Origin: Flavobacterium sp.
Lineage (GTDB): Bacteria > Bacteroidota > Bacteroidia > Flavobacteriales > Flavobacteriaceae
NCBI GenBank assembly: GCA_014377455.1
Contig: JACMPO010000046.1
Coordinates: forward strand, 1-64,000
DNA: 64,000 nt
Direction of reading: 5' to 3'
Part shown: piece by piece, positions 55,079 through 63,610 of the stretch
How positions within the stretch are numbered: position 1 is the first letter of the stretch
Layout: each line of letters begins with the position of its first letter
Position numbers and translations under genes: made by a program
The notes under the pieces: generated by a model
The model's input: the letters and a program-made list of their open reading frames with translations, nothing else
What the model was told of the DNA's origin: nothing
Database searches by the model: none

Positions 55079-56267
55079 TCATAAACAAGAGATATTATTT
55101 GTTGTTAATAATCTCAATTGTGGAGGTGCAGAAAAAGCGTTGATTTCGTTGTTACAAACTTTTGATTATTCACGATATAATGTGGACTTGCTATTGTTTA
55201 AACAAGAAGGACTTTTTTTAAATCAAATTCCCGAACAAGTTACACTTCTCTCAGAGCCAGATCGATATAAGTATTTTGATATGCCCATTAAAAAGGCAAT
55301 AGTTGAGAATCTTAAAAAATTTAATTTCAATACTATTATAAACCGAATTGGTGCTGCATTTGTTTTTAAAAATGAAACTATTAATGCGGTTGTCGAGCAA
55401 AAAATGTGGAAGTATTTACGAAATTCAATGTCTAAACTTCCCAAAAAATATGACGTTGCTATTGGTTTTTTAGAAAAAACACCTAATTATTTTGTAGTTG
55501 ATAAGGTTGATGCAAAAATAAAAATTGGATTTATTATGAATGATTATAATAAATTGCAAATGGATAAAACAATTGATGCACGTTACTTTTCAAAACTAGA
55601 TTTTATAGCACAAGATTCGCAAGAAAGTAACACTATTTTAGTTCAAAATTTCCCTGAATTTAAAGATAAATTTAAAATTATAAAAAGTATTATCGCATCT
55701 AAAACAATTAGAAAACTTGCTGACGAAGTAGTACATGATATTCCAACAGGGTTTAATATTGTTTCTGTAGGACGACTATCGTACCAAAAAGGGTACGATT
55801 TAGCTCTTGATGCACTTAAAATAATTCATTCGAAAGGAATTTTATTTCATTGGATTATTCTTGGAGTAGGCGAGGAAGAAAATAATTTAAAAGCTAAAGT
55901 TATAGAATATGGATTACATGATAAAATTAAATTTGTAGGAATAAAAGAAAATCATTATCCATATCTAAAAAAAGCTGATATTTTTCTGCATACTGCTCGA
56001 TTTGAAGGATTTGGTATTGTAATTCAAGAGGCAAAAATTTTGACAAAACCAATAGTCCTGACGGATTTTAATGTAGCAAAGTCACATATTGAACATGGTA
56101 AAAACGGACTTATAGCTTCAATGAATCCCGAATCGATAGCTGAAAATTTAGAAATGTTAATTTCTGATTTAAATTTAAGAAATCAGTTTTCAGCAGAATT
56201 AAATAAGTACGATTTTGGGACAGAAAATGAAATTGAAAATTTTTATAATTTGTTAATAAAATCATAA
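55071..56267 (+). CDS. GT4-family glycosyltransferase (second of tandem pair)
   Basis: A 398-aa paralogue of the upstream gene. GGAEKALISLLQ, IVSVGRLSYQKGYDLALDALK and HTARFEGFGIVIQEAKILTKPIVLTDF (parts) with E-x7-E mark the GT4 fold. The ATG at 55071 lies inside the upstream gene in another frame, so translation is probably coupled. The split suggests two consecutive sugars added by diverged copies. Confidence 0.9.
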   Translation: MSNHKQEILFVVNNLNCGGAEKALISLLQTFDYSRYNVDLLLFKQEGLFLNQIPEQVTLLSEPDRYKYFDMPIKKAIVENLKKFNFNTIINRIGAAFVFKNETINAVVEQKMWKYLRNSMSKLPKKYDVAIGFLEKTPNYFVVDKVDAKIKIGFIMNDYNKLQMDKTIDARYFSKLDFIAQDSQESNTILVQNFPEFKDKFKIIKSIIASKTIRKLADEVVHDIPTGFNIVSVGRLSYQKGYDLALDALKIIHSKGILFHWIILGVGEEENNLKAKVIEYGLHDKIKFVGIKENHYPYLKKADIFLHTARFEGFGIVIQEAKILTKPIVLTDFNVAKSHIEHGKNGLIASMNPESIAENLEMLISDLNLRNQFSAELNKYDFGTENEIENFYNLLIKS

Positions 56268-56309
56268 TTATTTCAAATAGTTATCACTACATTTGTTCAA
56301 AATAGTGCC

Positions 56310-57773
56310 GTGAATAGGATTCTTTGGATAGTTAACGATTTAAATGTTGAGGAATACATCCATCAATCAATTGTTAGTACGTTAATTTCTTTTCCTTTAG
56401 TTATTATTGAAGTTTTTGTAGAAAAAATATCTTTTACTACTAAATTTGATAAAACACTACAATTCATCAAACCTTTAGATATTCGTTTTAAATCTTACAA
56501 AAAATCGCCCTTTGAAAAAACAAATTTATCTAAAATTGAAAATACAAATCTCGTCTTTGTTCTTAAAAAAGACAGTTTATCAATCTATGATTATATAATT
56601 TTTTCTAATAATAAGAAAAATGATTATTCGTTTTATGAAAATAAAGCAAAAATAGGATTACTACAATTTGATTATGATAAAGAAAAAATAATCAATTATA
56701 AATTATCAGTAAAAAGAAGTATACCTATAATTTTTTCGCTTAAGCTTAAAGCGAGTTCTGATTGGAAATTTATTTCTAACATGACCATTAATTTAGAAAC
56801 TGGATTAGTAAATAGTATAGAAAAATATTTTTGGTTTCAGAAATTGAGTTTCATCAAATTTTTAAATAATCCAAACGAATTTGAAATTGTTAAAAATCGA
56901 AAATATGAAGTAAATTTTCATTCAATTCGAATAATTGCTTATTACAAAAGACTTGTAGTTACTATAATTAAAAGGAAAATTAATAAACCTGAAAAAAATT
57001 GGAAAATTGCTCTTAAAGAAGAATCAAAAGGATATTTATTTTTAAATCAACCTGAACATTCTTTTTGGGCAGATCCATTTTTGATTTCAAGAGATAATAA
57101 ACATTTTGTTTTTTTTGAAGAGTTAAATAAGACTACTAATCTTGGTGAAATTGCTTGTGTCCAGCTTGACGAAAGTTTCAATATAGAACTTAAAAAAACA
57201 ATTTTCAAAGATGATACCCACTTTTCATTTCCAAATGTTTTTTATCATAACGATGGCTTTTACATGCTTCCTGAAAATTCAGAGAAAAATAGTTTGTCAC
57301 TATACAAAGCAACTTTGTTTCCTTTTGAATGGAGTTTTCATAAAACAATAATCGATAATTGTAAACTGGTTGATGCAGTTTGGGTTTATCACAACGAATA
57401 TTATTGGTTGTTTGCCAACAAAGTTGAGGATTATGAGTATGATAATAATGATGCGCTTTATTTGTATTATTCTAAAAATTTAGACAGTAATCAATGGCTA
57501 TCACACAAACAAAATCCAATTTGTACTGATTCAAGTCGCTCCAGAGGTGCTGGTGCAATTTTCAAAAAAAATGGTAAATTATTCAGACCAGCTCAGAACT
57601 GTTCAAAATTTTATGGAGCTAACATAGTTTTAAATGAAATAATTGAATTAAGTATTGAAAATTATGAAGAAGAATACAATAAAGCAATTTTTCCAGCCCC
57701 AGAATATCATGGCATTCACACCATAAATTCTCAATTTGGAATAGAGATTTTTGATTTTCTTAAAGTCGAATAA
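56310..57773 (+). CDS. Polysaccharide-locus protein with GIPC glucosaminyltransferase-type N-terminal domain
   Basis: A 487-aa protein. Residues about 245-480 (HSFWADPFLISRDN, FFEELNKTTNLGEIACVQLD, DDTHFSFPNVF, GFYMLPENSEKNSLSLY, SRSRGAGAIFKKNGKLFRPAQ) match the beta-propeller domain that is N-terminal in plant glucosamine inositolphosphorylceramide transferase 1 and in bacterial formyltransferase-like proteins. The first 240 residues are lysine-rich with no clear match. The start is a GTG at 56310. In bacterial polysaccharide loci such domains are usually unassigned and may bind or modify sugar chains. Confidence 0.7.
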   Translation: MNRILWIVNDLNVEEYIHQSIVSTLISFPLVIIEVFVEKISFTTKFDKTLQFIKPLDIRFKSYKKSPFEKTNLSKIENTNLVFVLKKDSLSIYDYIIFSNNKKNDYSFYENKAKIGLLQFDYDKEKIINYKLSVKRSIPIIFSLKLKASSDWKFISNMTINLETGLVNSIEKYFWFQKLSFIKFLNNPNEFEIVKNRKYEVNFHSIRIIAYYKRLVVTIIKRKINKPEKNWKIALKEESKGYLFLNQPEHSFWADPFLISRDNKHFVFFEELNKTTNLGEIACVQLDESFNIELKKTIFKDDTHFSFPNVFYHNDGFYMLPENSEKNSLSLYKATLFPFEWSFHKTIIDNCKLVDAVWVYHNEYYWLFANKVEDYEYDNNDALYLYYSKNLDSNQWLSHKQNPICTDSSRSRGAGAIFKKNGKLFRPAQNCSKFYGANIVLNEIIELSIENYEEEYNKAIFPAPEYHGIHTINSQFGIEIFDFLKVE

Positions 57774-57816
57774 TACTAAACTTACCCAAAGTTTTTTGTA
57801 AACCTAAATAAACATT

Positions 57817-58986
57817 ATGTTGCTTAACTACGTTTTAATTTTTGCAATCTTTATTCTACTTCTAGTTTTTCTGATAGATTTATTTATACATTTCAATACA
57901 TGGCAAAGTCGAATTCACATTGGCAGATATGATTCAATTACCATTTGGGAAAAGGAGATTTTAACGAAATCCTGTCATTGGCTTAAAAAAACTCCAACAA
58001 TAAAACTTACTGATAATACTCGATTTATAATTTTAGATATTTTGCGAGGAAATTTCAAACGTGATGCCATTCAACATTGGCAGGAAGCATCATTGTTATT
58101 AGGTTTATATGAAAACTATAAAAAAACTTTTGATTTGCAAATTAAAAAGAATATCGATTTATTCATAAAATCTAAAATTGCAAATGGTAATTGGGTAAAA
58201 ACTCCCACAGAAATTGATGGTGTAATTTTAGCGTATGCAATTTTAAATGTAGATTGGATTAATCATCAGGAAAATAAACCGGCATATGATGCAATGTGGA
58301 ATTTAGTTCAAAATTTAATTGGAGAAGATGGAACTGCGCAATACCGAAAATCCATGAAAAACTACAGATATGTTGATACTATTGGTTTTATTTGTCCCTT
58401 TTTAATCACTTACGGAAAACTATTTAAAAATGAAGTTGCAATTGATTTAGGTATAAAGCAAATTACAAGTTTCAATCAAAATGGGATGTTTAAAGATTTG
58501 TTTTTGCCTTGTCATACCTATCGAATTGATAGCAAAATGCCCGTTGGTTTATTTGGTTGGGGAAGAGGTTTGGGTTGGTACGCTATTGGGCTTATCGATT
58601 CATGGAAAGAATTACCAAATGACCATCCCGAAAAAGTTATTTTAACAAATTCTGTGATCGCTTTTGCAAATACAATTATGAAATTTCAAAATCCAAACGG
58701 AAGCTGGAATTGGATAGTTTCAAGTCCAGAAGCACAAGCAGATTCATCTACCACGGCAACTTTAGCTTGGTTTTTGGCAAATGTAAGTTCAGAAAAAACA
58801 ATATCAGAACGAAGTTTGGAATCTAAAAATAGAGCGTTACAATTTTTAATGACCGTAACGCGTCGTGATGGTGCTATCGATTTTTCGCAAGGTGATACTA
58901 AAGCAATTGGCGTTCATTCGCAAACTTTTGATATTTTGCCATTTACGCAAGGATTTGCTTTAAGAACTGCTTGTAAATCAAATTAA
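57817..58986 (+). CDS. Membrane-anchored GH88/GH105-type unsaturated uronyl hydrolase
   Basis: A 389-aa protein with one N-terminal membrane helix (residues 3-26) and an alpha/alpha-barrel. RYVDTIGFICPFL carries the aspartate that acts as the general acid/base in YteR-type enzymes, and GWGRGLGWYAIGLID is the GRGNGW-like motif. The family releases unsaturated uronic acids left by polysaccharide lyases. It is the last gene of the locus, which also encodes uronic acid donors, so it may trim or recycle the product. No lyase gene is in the window. Confidence 0.8.
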   Translation: MLLNYVLIFAIFILLLVFLIDLFIHFNTWQSRIHIGRYDSITIWEKEILTKSCHWLKKTPTIKLTDNTRFIILDILRGNFKRDAIQHWQEASLLLGLYENYKKTFDLQIKKNIDLFIKSKIANGNWVKTPTEIDGVILAYAILNVDWINHQENKPAYDAMWNLVQNLIGEDGTAQYRKSMKNYRYVDTIGFICPFLITYGKLFKNEVAIDLGIKQITSFNQNGMFKDLFLPCHTYRIDSKMPVGLFGWGRGLGWYAIGLIDSWKELPNDHPEKVILTNSVIAFANTIMKFQNPNGSWNWIVSSPEAQADSSTTATLAWFLANVSSEKTISERSLESKNRALQFLMTVTRRDGAIDFSQGDTKAIGVHSQTFDILPFTQGFALRTACKSN

Positions 58987-58994
58987 AACATCAA

Positions 58995-59774
58995 TTATTT
59001 AATTACAAATTTTCCTTTCAAGTTATCAAAAACTATATTTTCGTCTTTAAATAAAGTATTGAATATTCCTTTTGAAATTAAATTACAAGGTTCATCTTGT
59101 ACAATAAAATCCTCAGTCATAACAATCATTTCATCAGATAGTTGAATGGCTAAATCGATATCATGAGTTGAAAACAAAATACATTTATCTGTAGTTGAAG
59201 CCAGTTTTTTTAAAAGTTTAAAAACGGATACTTTGTGAAATAAATCTAAATGAGTTGTTGGTTCATCTAAAATTATTAAAGGTGTATCTTGAGATAATGC
59301 TCTAGCAATCAATACTTTTTGTAGTTGTCCATCGCTTATTTCAAAATATTTTTTTTGTTGAAGAGATTCAATTTGGGTGAGTTGCATTGCCTCAGAAATT
59401 TTATCTAAATCTACTTTTGAAAGCGTTCCAATCCAATTAGTATATGGTTGTCTTCCTAAGGCTATTAATTCAAAAACGGTCAGATTACTTTGTGGTAATT
59501 TTTCGGTCAAAACTAAACTTAAATTTTGCGCAAGTTCTGACGATTGATAGTTTTGAATATTTTTGTCGTTTAATAATACAGTTCCCGAAATAGGTTTTAT
59601 AATCCCCGTTAACGTTTTTAATAAAGTAGATTTTCCAATTCCGTTTGCACCAATTAAGGATATTAATTTCCCACTATTCAAATTCAAATTTAAATTTTCG
59701 GCAATTAGCGTTTTACCTTTTTTAGAGGTGTATCCAATAGATAAATTTAAAGTAGAAAGTATATTTTTATTCAT
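58995..59774 (-). CDS. ABC transporter ATP-binding protein, BtuD/FecE-like
   Basis: A 259-aa importer ATPase: Walker A GANGIGKST, signature EISDGQLQKVLIARAL, Walker B LIILDEPTTHLD, H-loop LFSTHDIDLA. The family energises uptake of B12, haem or ferric siderophores. It lies 20 bases downstream of the FecCD/BtuC-like permease. With the riboswitch-controlled receptor and BtuF-like protein at 32.4-36.7 kb, B12 is the favoured substrate, though iron chelates are possible. It is convergent with the GH88 gene (eight bases apart). Confidence 0.9.
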   Translation of the reverse strand: MNKNILSTLNLSIGYTSKKGKTLIAENLNLNLNSGKLISLIGANGIGKSTLLKTLTGIIKPISGTVLLNDKNIQNYQSSELAQNLSLVLTEKLPQSNLTVFELIALGRQPYTNWIGTLSKVDLDKISEAMQLTQIESLQQKKYFEISDGQLQKVLIARALSQDTPLIILDEPTTHLDLFHKVSVFKLLKKLASTTDKCILFSTHDIDLAIQLSDEMIVMTEDFIVQDEPCNLISKGIFNTLFKDENIVFDNLKGKFVIK

Positions 59775-59794
59775 ATTTAGTTAGAAAATAATTG

Positions 59795-60817
59795 CTAAAA
59801 ACTTTTTCTTCTTACAATTAACCAAATCACTATTGGCGCACCAAAAATAGATGTAATGGCATTTATTGGTAACGTAAAATCGAAACCTGGCATTTGAGAA
59901 ATCATATCGCAAAAGAGCATTATAATTGCTCCAATTAAAATCGTACTCCAAAACAGTATTTTATGATTACTTGTTTGAAACATTAGTTTTGATAAATGTG
60001 GCACCGCAAGTCCTACAAATGCAATTGGTCCAGCAAATGCAGTAATACTTCCAGCCAAAATACTGGTTGCGAAAACAATTATTTTTCGGGATTGTTTTAA
60101 ATTTAAACCCAAGCTTTTCGCATAATTTTCTCCTAAAAGTAAGGCGTCTAAGGATTTTATAGAAAATAAACTTAAAATAAGTCCGATGCAAACGCAAACT
60201 GTCAAGATAGAAATATTTAGCCAAGTTAAATTTCCAAGACTTCCCATACTCCAGAAAGTGAATTTTTGCAATTCAGATGCAGTACTAAAATAAGTCAAAA
60301 TAGATACAATGGCACTTGTGAAACTACTAAACATCAAACCGACAATTAAAATTGTCATGGTATCTTTAAGCTTGTTAGATACTAATAATACTAGCAATAA
60401 AACCGCAAAACTGCCCAAACACGAAGCTAAAATTATTCCGTAAGGCGATATTAAAAATGGCGATAAAACTGATGGTAAAACTCCTGCTCCAAGAATTACA
60501 AATGCAACTCCAAGACTGGATCCAGAACTTAATCCTAGAACATAAGGTCCAGCCAGTGGATTTCTAAATAAGGTTTGCATTAACAATCCTGAAACCGACA
60601 AACCTACACCAACCAAAATCGCAGTAATAGCTTTAGGAAGTCTGAAATGAAGAATAATATAATACCAAGTTTCTTTGGAAATATTGACTCCTACTAGACT
60701 TTTCACAACTTCTTTAAAAGGAATGGAAACTTGACCCAAACTGATGCTTAGTACAAATGAGAATAGTAATAGTGTTAATAAAACAGAGAAATATACTACA
60801 TTTTTTCCTTTAACCAT
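59795..60817 (-). CDS. FecCD/BtuC-family ABC transporter permease
   Basis: A 340-aa permease with about ten helices. Motifs include FRLPKAITAILVGVGLSVSGLLMQTLFRNPLAGPYVLG in parts, GLMFSSFTSAIVSILTYF, WSMGSLGNLTW and AGPIAFVGLAVPHLSKLMF, the classic BtuC/FecD loop that contacts the ATPase. Its ATG is two bases from the stop of the upstream amino-acid permease, so it may be cotranscribed with it. No cobalamin riboswitch is present here. Confidence 0.92.
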   Translation of the reverse strand: MVKGKNVVYFSVLLTLLLFSFVLSISLGQVSIPFKEVVKSLVGVNISKETWYYIILHFRLPKAITAILVGVGLSVSGLLMQTLFRNPLAGPYVLGLSSGSSLGVAFVILGAGVLPSVLSPFLISPYGIILASCLGSFAVLLLVLLVSNKLKDTMTILIVGLMFSSFTSAIVSILTYFSTASELQKFTFWSMGSLGNLTWLNISILTVCVCIGLILSLFSIKSLDALLLGENYAKSLGLNLKQSRKIIVFATSILAGSITAFAGPIAFVGLAVPHLSKLMFQTSNHKILFWSTILIGAIIMLFCDMISQMPGFDFTLPINAITSIFGAPIVIWLIVRRKSF

Positions 60818-60818
60818 T

Positions 60819-62744
60819 TTACAAAGTTTTTGCTACTCCTAATTTGCTATTTCTGTAGCTAAAGCCAAAATAAATACACAAACCAATAAGCAACCAACAA
60901 GTAAAATAAATCCAATTCCAAATGCTCAATTCCGCCATCATGTAAAGACAACTTACTAAACCTAGCAGTGGAATTAGCGATAAATTTTGTTTCCAAGACC
61001 AAATAGCAAAGCAAATCAAAGCAATTAAAAAAATCCACATGGGAATTTTGTGTTTAAACAAACTAAAACCACTTTCGTATTTTTTAGAATCTGAAATGGG
61101 TAAATTACTAACTAAAGAATCGTATTTTGTTTCATCTTTTTCTAAAAACGTGTTCAATTCATGCTCTAAATCAATAGTATCTTTAGAAACTTGATTTGCT
61201 ATAAAATTTGTCACAGCTTTATTTTCTTTAACGTTTAATGATGTTACAATTGTTGCAGGATTATTAATTCGCTTTTCATTGGTCACAAAAGCCATTGTAT
61301 TTTTTTGAAATTTAGTCATTGAAACTCCTATTCCAATAAGTAGCAAAACTGGAAAAATATATTTTGAATTAACGTAAGGAGTTTTAAACTTACCTCTCGG
61401 AATATCAGGTTTATTTTGCAAAACTAAAACTCCAGCACAAACTAGTACAAAGGCAAATAAGGTTCCAATACTACACAAATCGGTAACCATGGTAAGGTTT
61501 AAAAATAAAGCAGGAATCGCAACTACAAAACCCGTTACTATTGTAGCATAAGATGGAGTTTTATATTTAGGATGAACTTTAGAAAATCGCTTTGGCAATA
61601 ATCCATCGCGACTCATACTCATCCATATTCTAGGTTGCCCCATTTGAAATACCAACAAAACAGATGCCATTGCAATAACTGCGCTTACACCTATAATCCA
61701 CGACATCCATTTTAAATGTAATTTATCAAATACAAAAGCTAGTGGATCACCAACATTTAAATCGGAATAACTTACCATACCTGTTAAAACTAAAGCGATG
61801 ACAATATATAAAACGGTACAAATTATAATTGCCCACATCATACCTCTTGGCAAATCACGTTGTGGATTTTTACATTCTTCTGCAGTTGTAGATATAGCAT
61901 CAAAACCAATATAAGCAAAAAACACTGCCGAAACTCCTTTAAGAATTCCACCCACACCATTAGGCGCAAAAGGTTTCCAATTTGCGGTATCAATATATCC
62001 AATACCAACTGCGATAACTAATAAAATGATGCACAATTTAACTACAACCATCAAGTTACTCGCATTTCGAGATTCCTTCATACCTCGATAAACTAATGCC
62101 GTAATCAAAACAATAATAAACAAAGCTGGGATATCTGCAACAAAATGAAAAGAACCAATAGTTGGAGCCGTTGTCCAAGCTGTGTGCGCTTCTTGCAAGC
62201 TATTGGATAAATTTTCGAACGATTTTCCACCTCTCATAAGTGCAGTTGCTTCGTCAAAACCCTTAGATGCTGATAAATAATCCATTTGAATCCATTGTGG
62301 CAAATGAATGCCGAAACTTTCGAGCAAACCTGTAAAATAATCGCTCCACGAAATGGCAACGGTTATATTGCCAATAGCATATTCCATGATTAAAGCCCAA
62401 CCAATAATCCAAGCTATAATTTCGCCAAAAGCAACATACGAATAGGTATAAGCACTTCCAGAAACGGGAACCATTGAGGCAAATTCTGCGTAAGCAAAAG
62501 CAGCAAAACCACATGCAATAGCTGTAAATAAAAAAAGAAATATAACTGCTGGACCACCATCAAAACTTGCTTTTCCAATAGTTGAAAAAATACCAGCACC
62601 AACAATAGCAGCAATTCCAAATGCAGTTAAATCTCTAGCAGTTAAGTGTTTTCCAAGTGAATTATGTCCATCAGCTTCATTTTTTTCTACTTGTTTGAGA
62701 ATATCTCGAACGGTCTTTTTTCGGAATAAATTGGAAAAATTCAT
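60819..62744 (-). CDS. APC-superfamily amino-acid permease
   Basis: A 641-aa transporter of the cationic amino-acid transporter (CAT) type. Twelve or more helices are visible, starting with LTAFGIAAIVGAGIFSTIG (helix 1 unwound site), then FAYAEFASMVPVSGSAYTYSYV, FFAYIGFDAISTTAEECKNPQRDLPRGM in parts and GQPRIWMSMSRDGLLP. Between helices there is a long soluble insert near residues 475-570 rich in charged residues (NEKRINNPATIVTS ... LEHELNTFLEKDETKYD), which is longer than in most relatives. The substrate is not determined. Confidence 0.93.
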   Translation of the reverse strand: MNFSNLFRKKTVRDILKQVEKNEADGHNSLGKHLTARDLTAFGIAAIVGAGIFSTIGKASFDGGPAVIFLFLFTAIACGFAAFAYAEFASMVPVSGSAYTYSYVAFGEIIAWIIGWALIMEYAIGNITVAISWSDYFTGLLESFGIHLPQWIQMDYLSASKGFDEATALMRGGKSFENLSNSLQEAHTAWTTAPTIGSFHFVADIPALFIIVLITALVYRGMKESRNASNLMVVVKLCIILLVIAVGIGYIDTANWKPFAPNGVGGILKGVSAVFFAYIGFDAISTTAEECKNPQRDLPRGMMWAIIICTVLYIVIALVLTGMVSYSDLNVGDPLAFVFDKLHLKWMSWIIGVSAVIAMASVLLVFQMGQPRIWMSMSRDGLLPKRFSKVHPKYKTPSYATIVTGFVVAIPALFLNLTMVTDLCSIGTLFAFVLVCAGVLVLQNKPDIPRGKFKTPYVNSKYIFPVLLLIGIGVSMTKFQKNTMAFVTNEKRINNPATIVTSLNVKENKAVTNFIANQVSKDTIDLEHELNTFLEKDETKYDSLVSNLPISDSKKYESGFSLFKHKIPMWIFLIALICFAIWSWKQNLSLIPLLGLVSCLYMMAELSIWNWIYFTCWLLIGLCIYFGFSYRNSKLGVAKTL

Positions 62745-62854
62745 AAATGGTTTGTGAAATAGAATTTATATTATCGTAAAAGTATCAGAAACAAATATAT
62801 AAACTTAGTGTTTAAAATTTGTGACTTCACGATAAAATTTCACTTCATACCGAA

Positions 62855-63469
62855 TTAATTTAGGATAATTTGAGAAAAAACATATTTCAGTTCTGTTGCA
62901 ATTTCATTGCTTTTTTCAAGATATTTTTCAATCTGTAAATCCGATTCATCATAAGCTTTTGGATCTTTATACGTAATAGGAATTCGTTTTGAAGCACCAA
63001 CAATAAATGGACACGCTTCATCTGCATTAGAACAAGTTAAAATTGCAATGAAATCATTTTTAGGATTAAAATTTGAATCGTATTTTTTTGAGAATCCTAG
63101 AATTGCTGGTTCATTATCGGCATATTTTATAATATAAATTGGATTATCGCCATCTGCTATATTATCAATAAAAAATCCTTGAGATTTAAATGTTTTTGTA
63201 ACTGTAGAAAATAATGCTGTAACTTCTGATCCACCAGAATAACAAGTGATATTTGGGATTTGATAGAAAAATGACAAAGTTTGTGCCCAAATTTGTGAAA
63301 AGTGACTGCGACGCGAATTGTGTGTACAAATAAAATTTAAGCGCACTGTTTTATTTTGATTCACTCTATCCTGAATAGCATCTATCAAAGGTTGCAGAAT
63401 AATTTTTCGACTCAATTGAATTGAATTTGTATTTAATTCATCAATAGATTTTGTTATATTTTCAAACAT
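62855..63469 (-). CDS. Low-molecular-weight phosphatase-fold protein, arsenate reductase-like
   Basis: A 204-aa protein with the LMW-PTP P-loop CTHNSRRS (C-x5-R) near residue 48 and a late aspartate in YKDPKAYDES, matching the DP loop. The family covers protein-tyrosine phosphatases and thioredoxin-linked arsenate reductases (ArsC). Cys in TCSNADEACPF could be the extra redox cysteines of ArsC, favouring arsenate reductase. It lies next to a DUF6428 gene, a common partner in flavobacterial arsenic operons, so arsenic detoxification is likely. Confidence 0.85.
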   Translation of the reverse strand: MFENITKSIDELNTNSIQLSRKIILQPLIDAIQDRVNQNKTVRLNFICTHNSRRSHFSQIWAQTLSFFYQIPNITCYSGGSEVTALFSTVTKTFKSQGFFIDNIADGDNPIYIIKYADNEPAILGFSKKYDSNFNPKNDFIAILTCSNADEACPFIVGASKRIPITYKDPKAYDESDLQIEKYLEKSNEIATELKYVFSQIILN

Positions 63470-63483
63470 TTTTTTAATTTAAA

Positions 63484-63609
63484 TTACACAAAAATCCAAA
63501 TAATATTGATGATACAAAATTTTGGATCAAATCCCCAAATTAATTGTAAAACAGTAATCGAAATTGTTATTACAATTAATTTTTTATATTTTAAAAACAA
63601 CTTTTTCAT
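63484..63609 (-). CDS. 41-residue membrane protein in the arsenic operon
   Basis: A short gene from ATG at 63609 to TAA at 63484, starting one base after the DUF6428 stop, so translation may be coupled. The protein begins MKKLFLKYKK, then has a hydrophobic helix (LIVITISITVLQLIW), GFDPKF, a single Cys and a second hydrophobic stretch (IINIIWIFV). It would span the membrane once or twice. I do not recognise a family. Position and composition support a real gene in the unit rather than chance. Confidence 0.6.
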   Translation of the reverse strand: MKKLFLKYKKLIVITISITVLQLIWGFDPKFCIINIIWIFV

Positions 63610-63610
63610 G

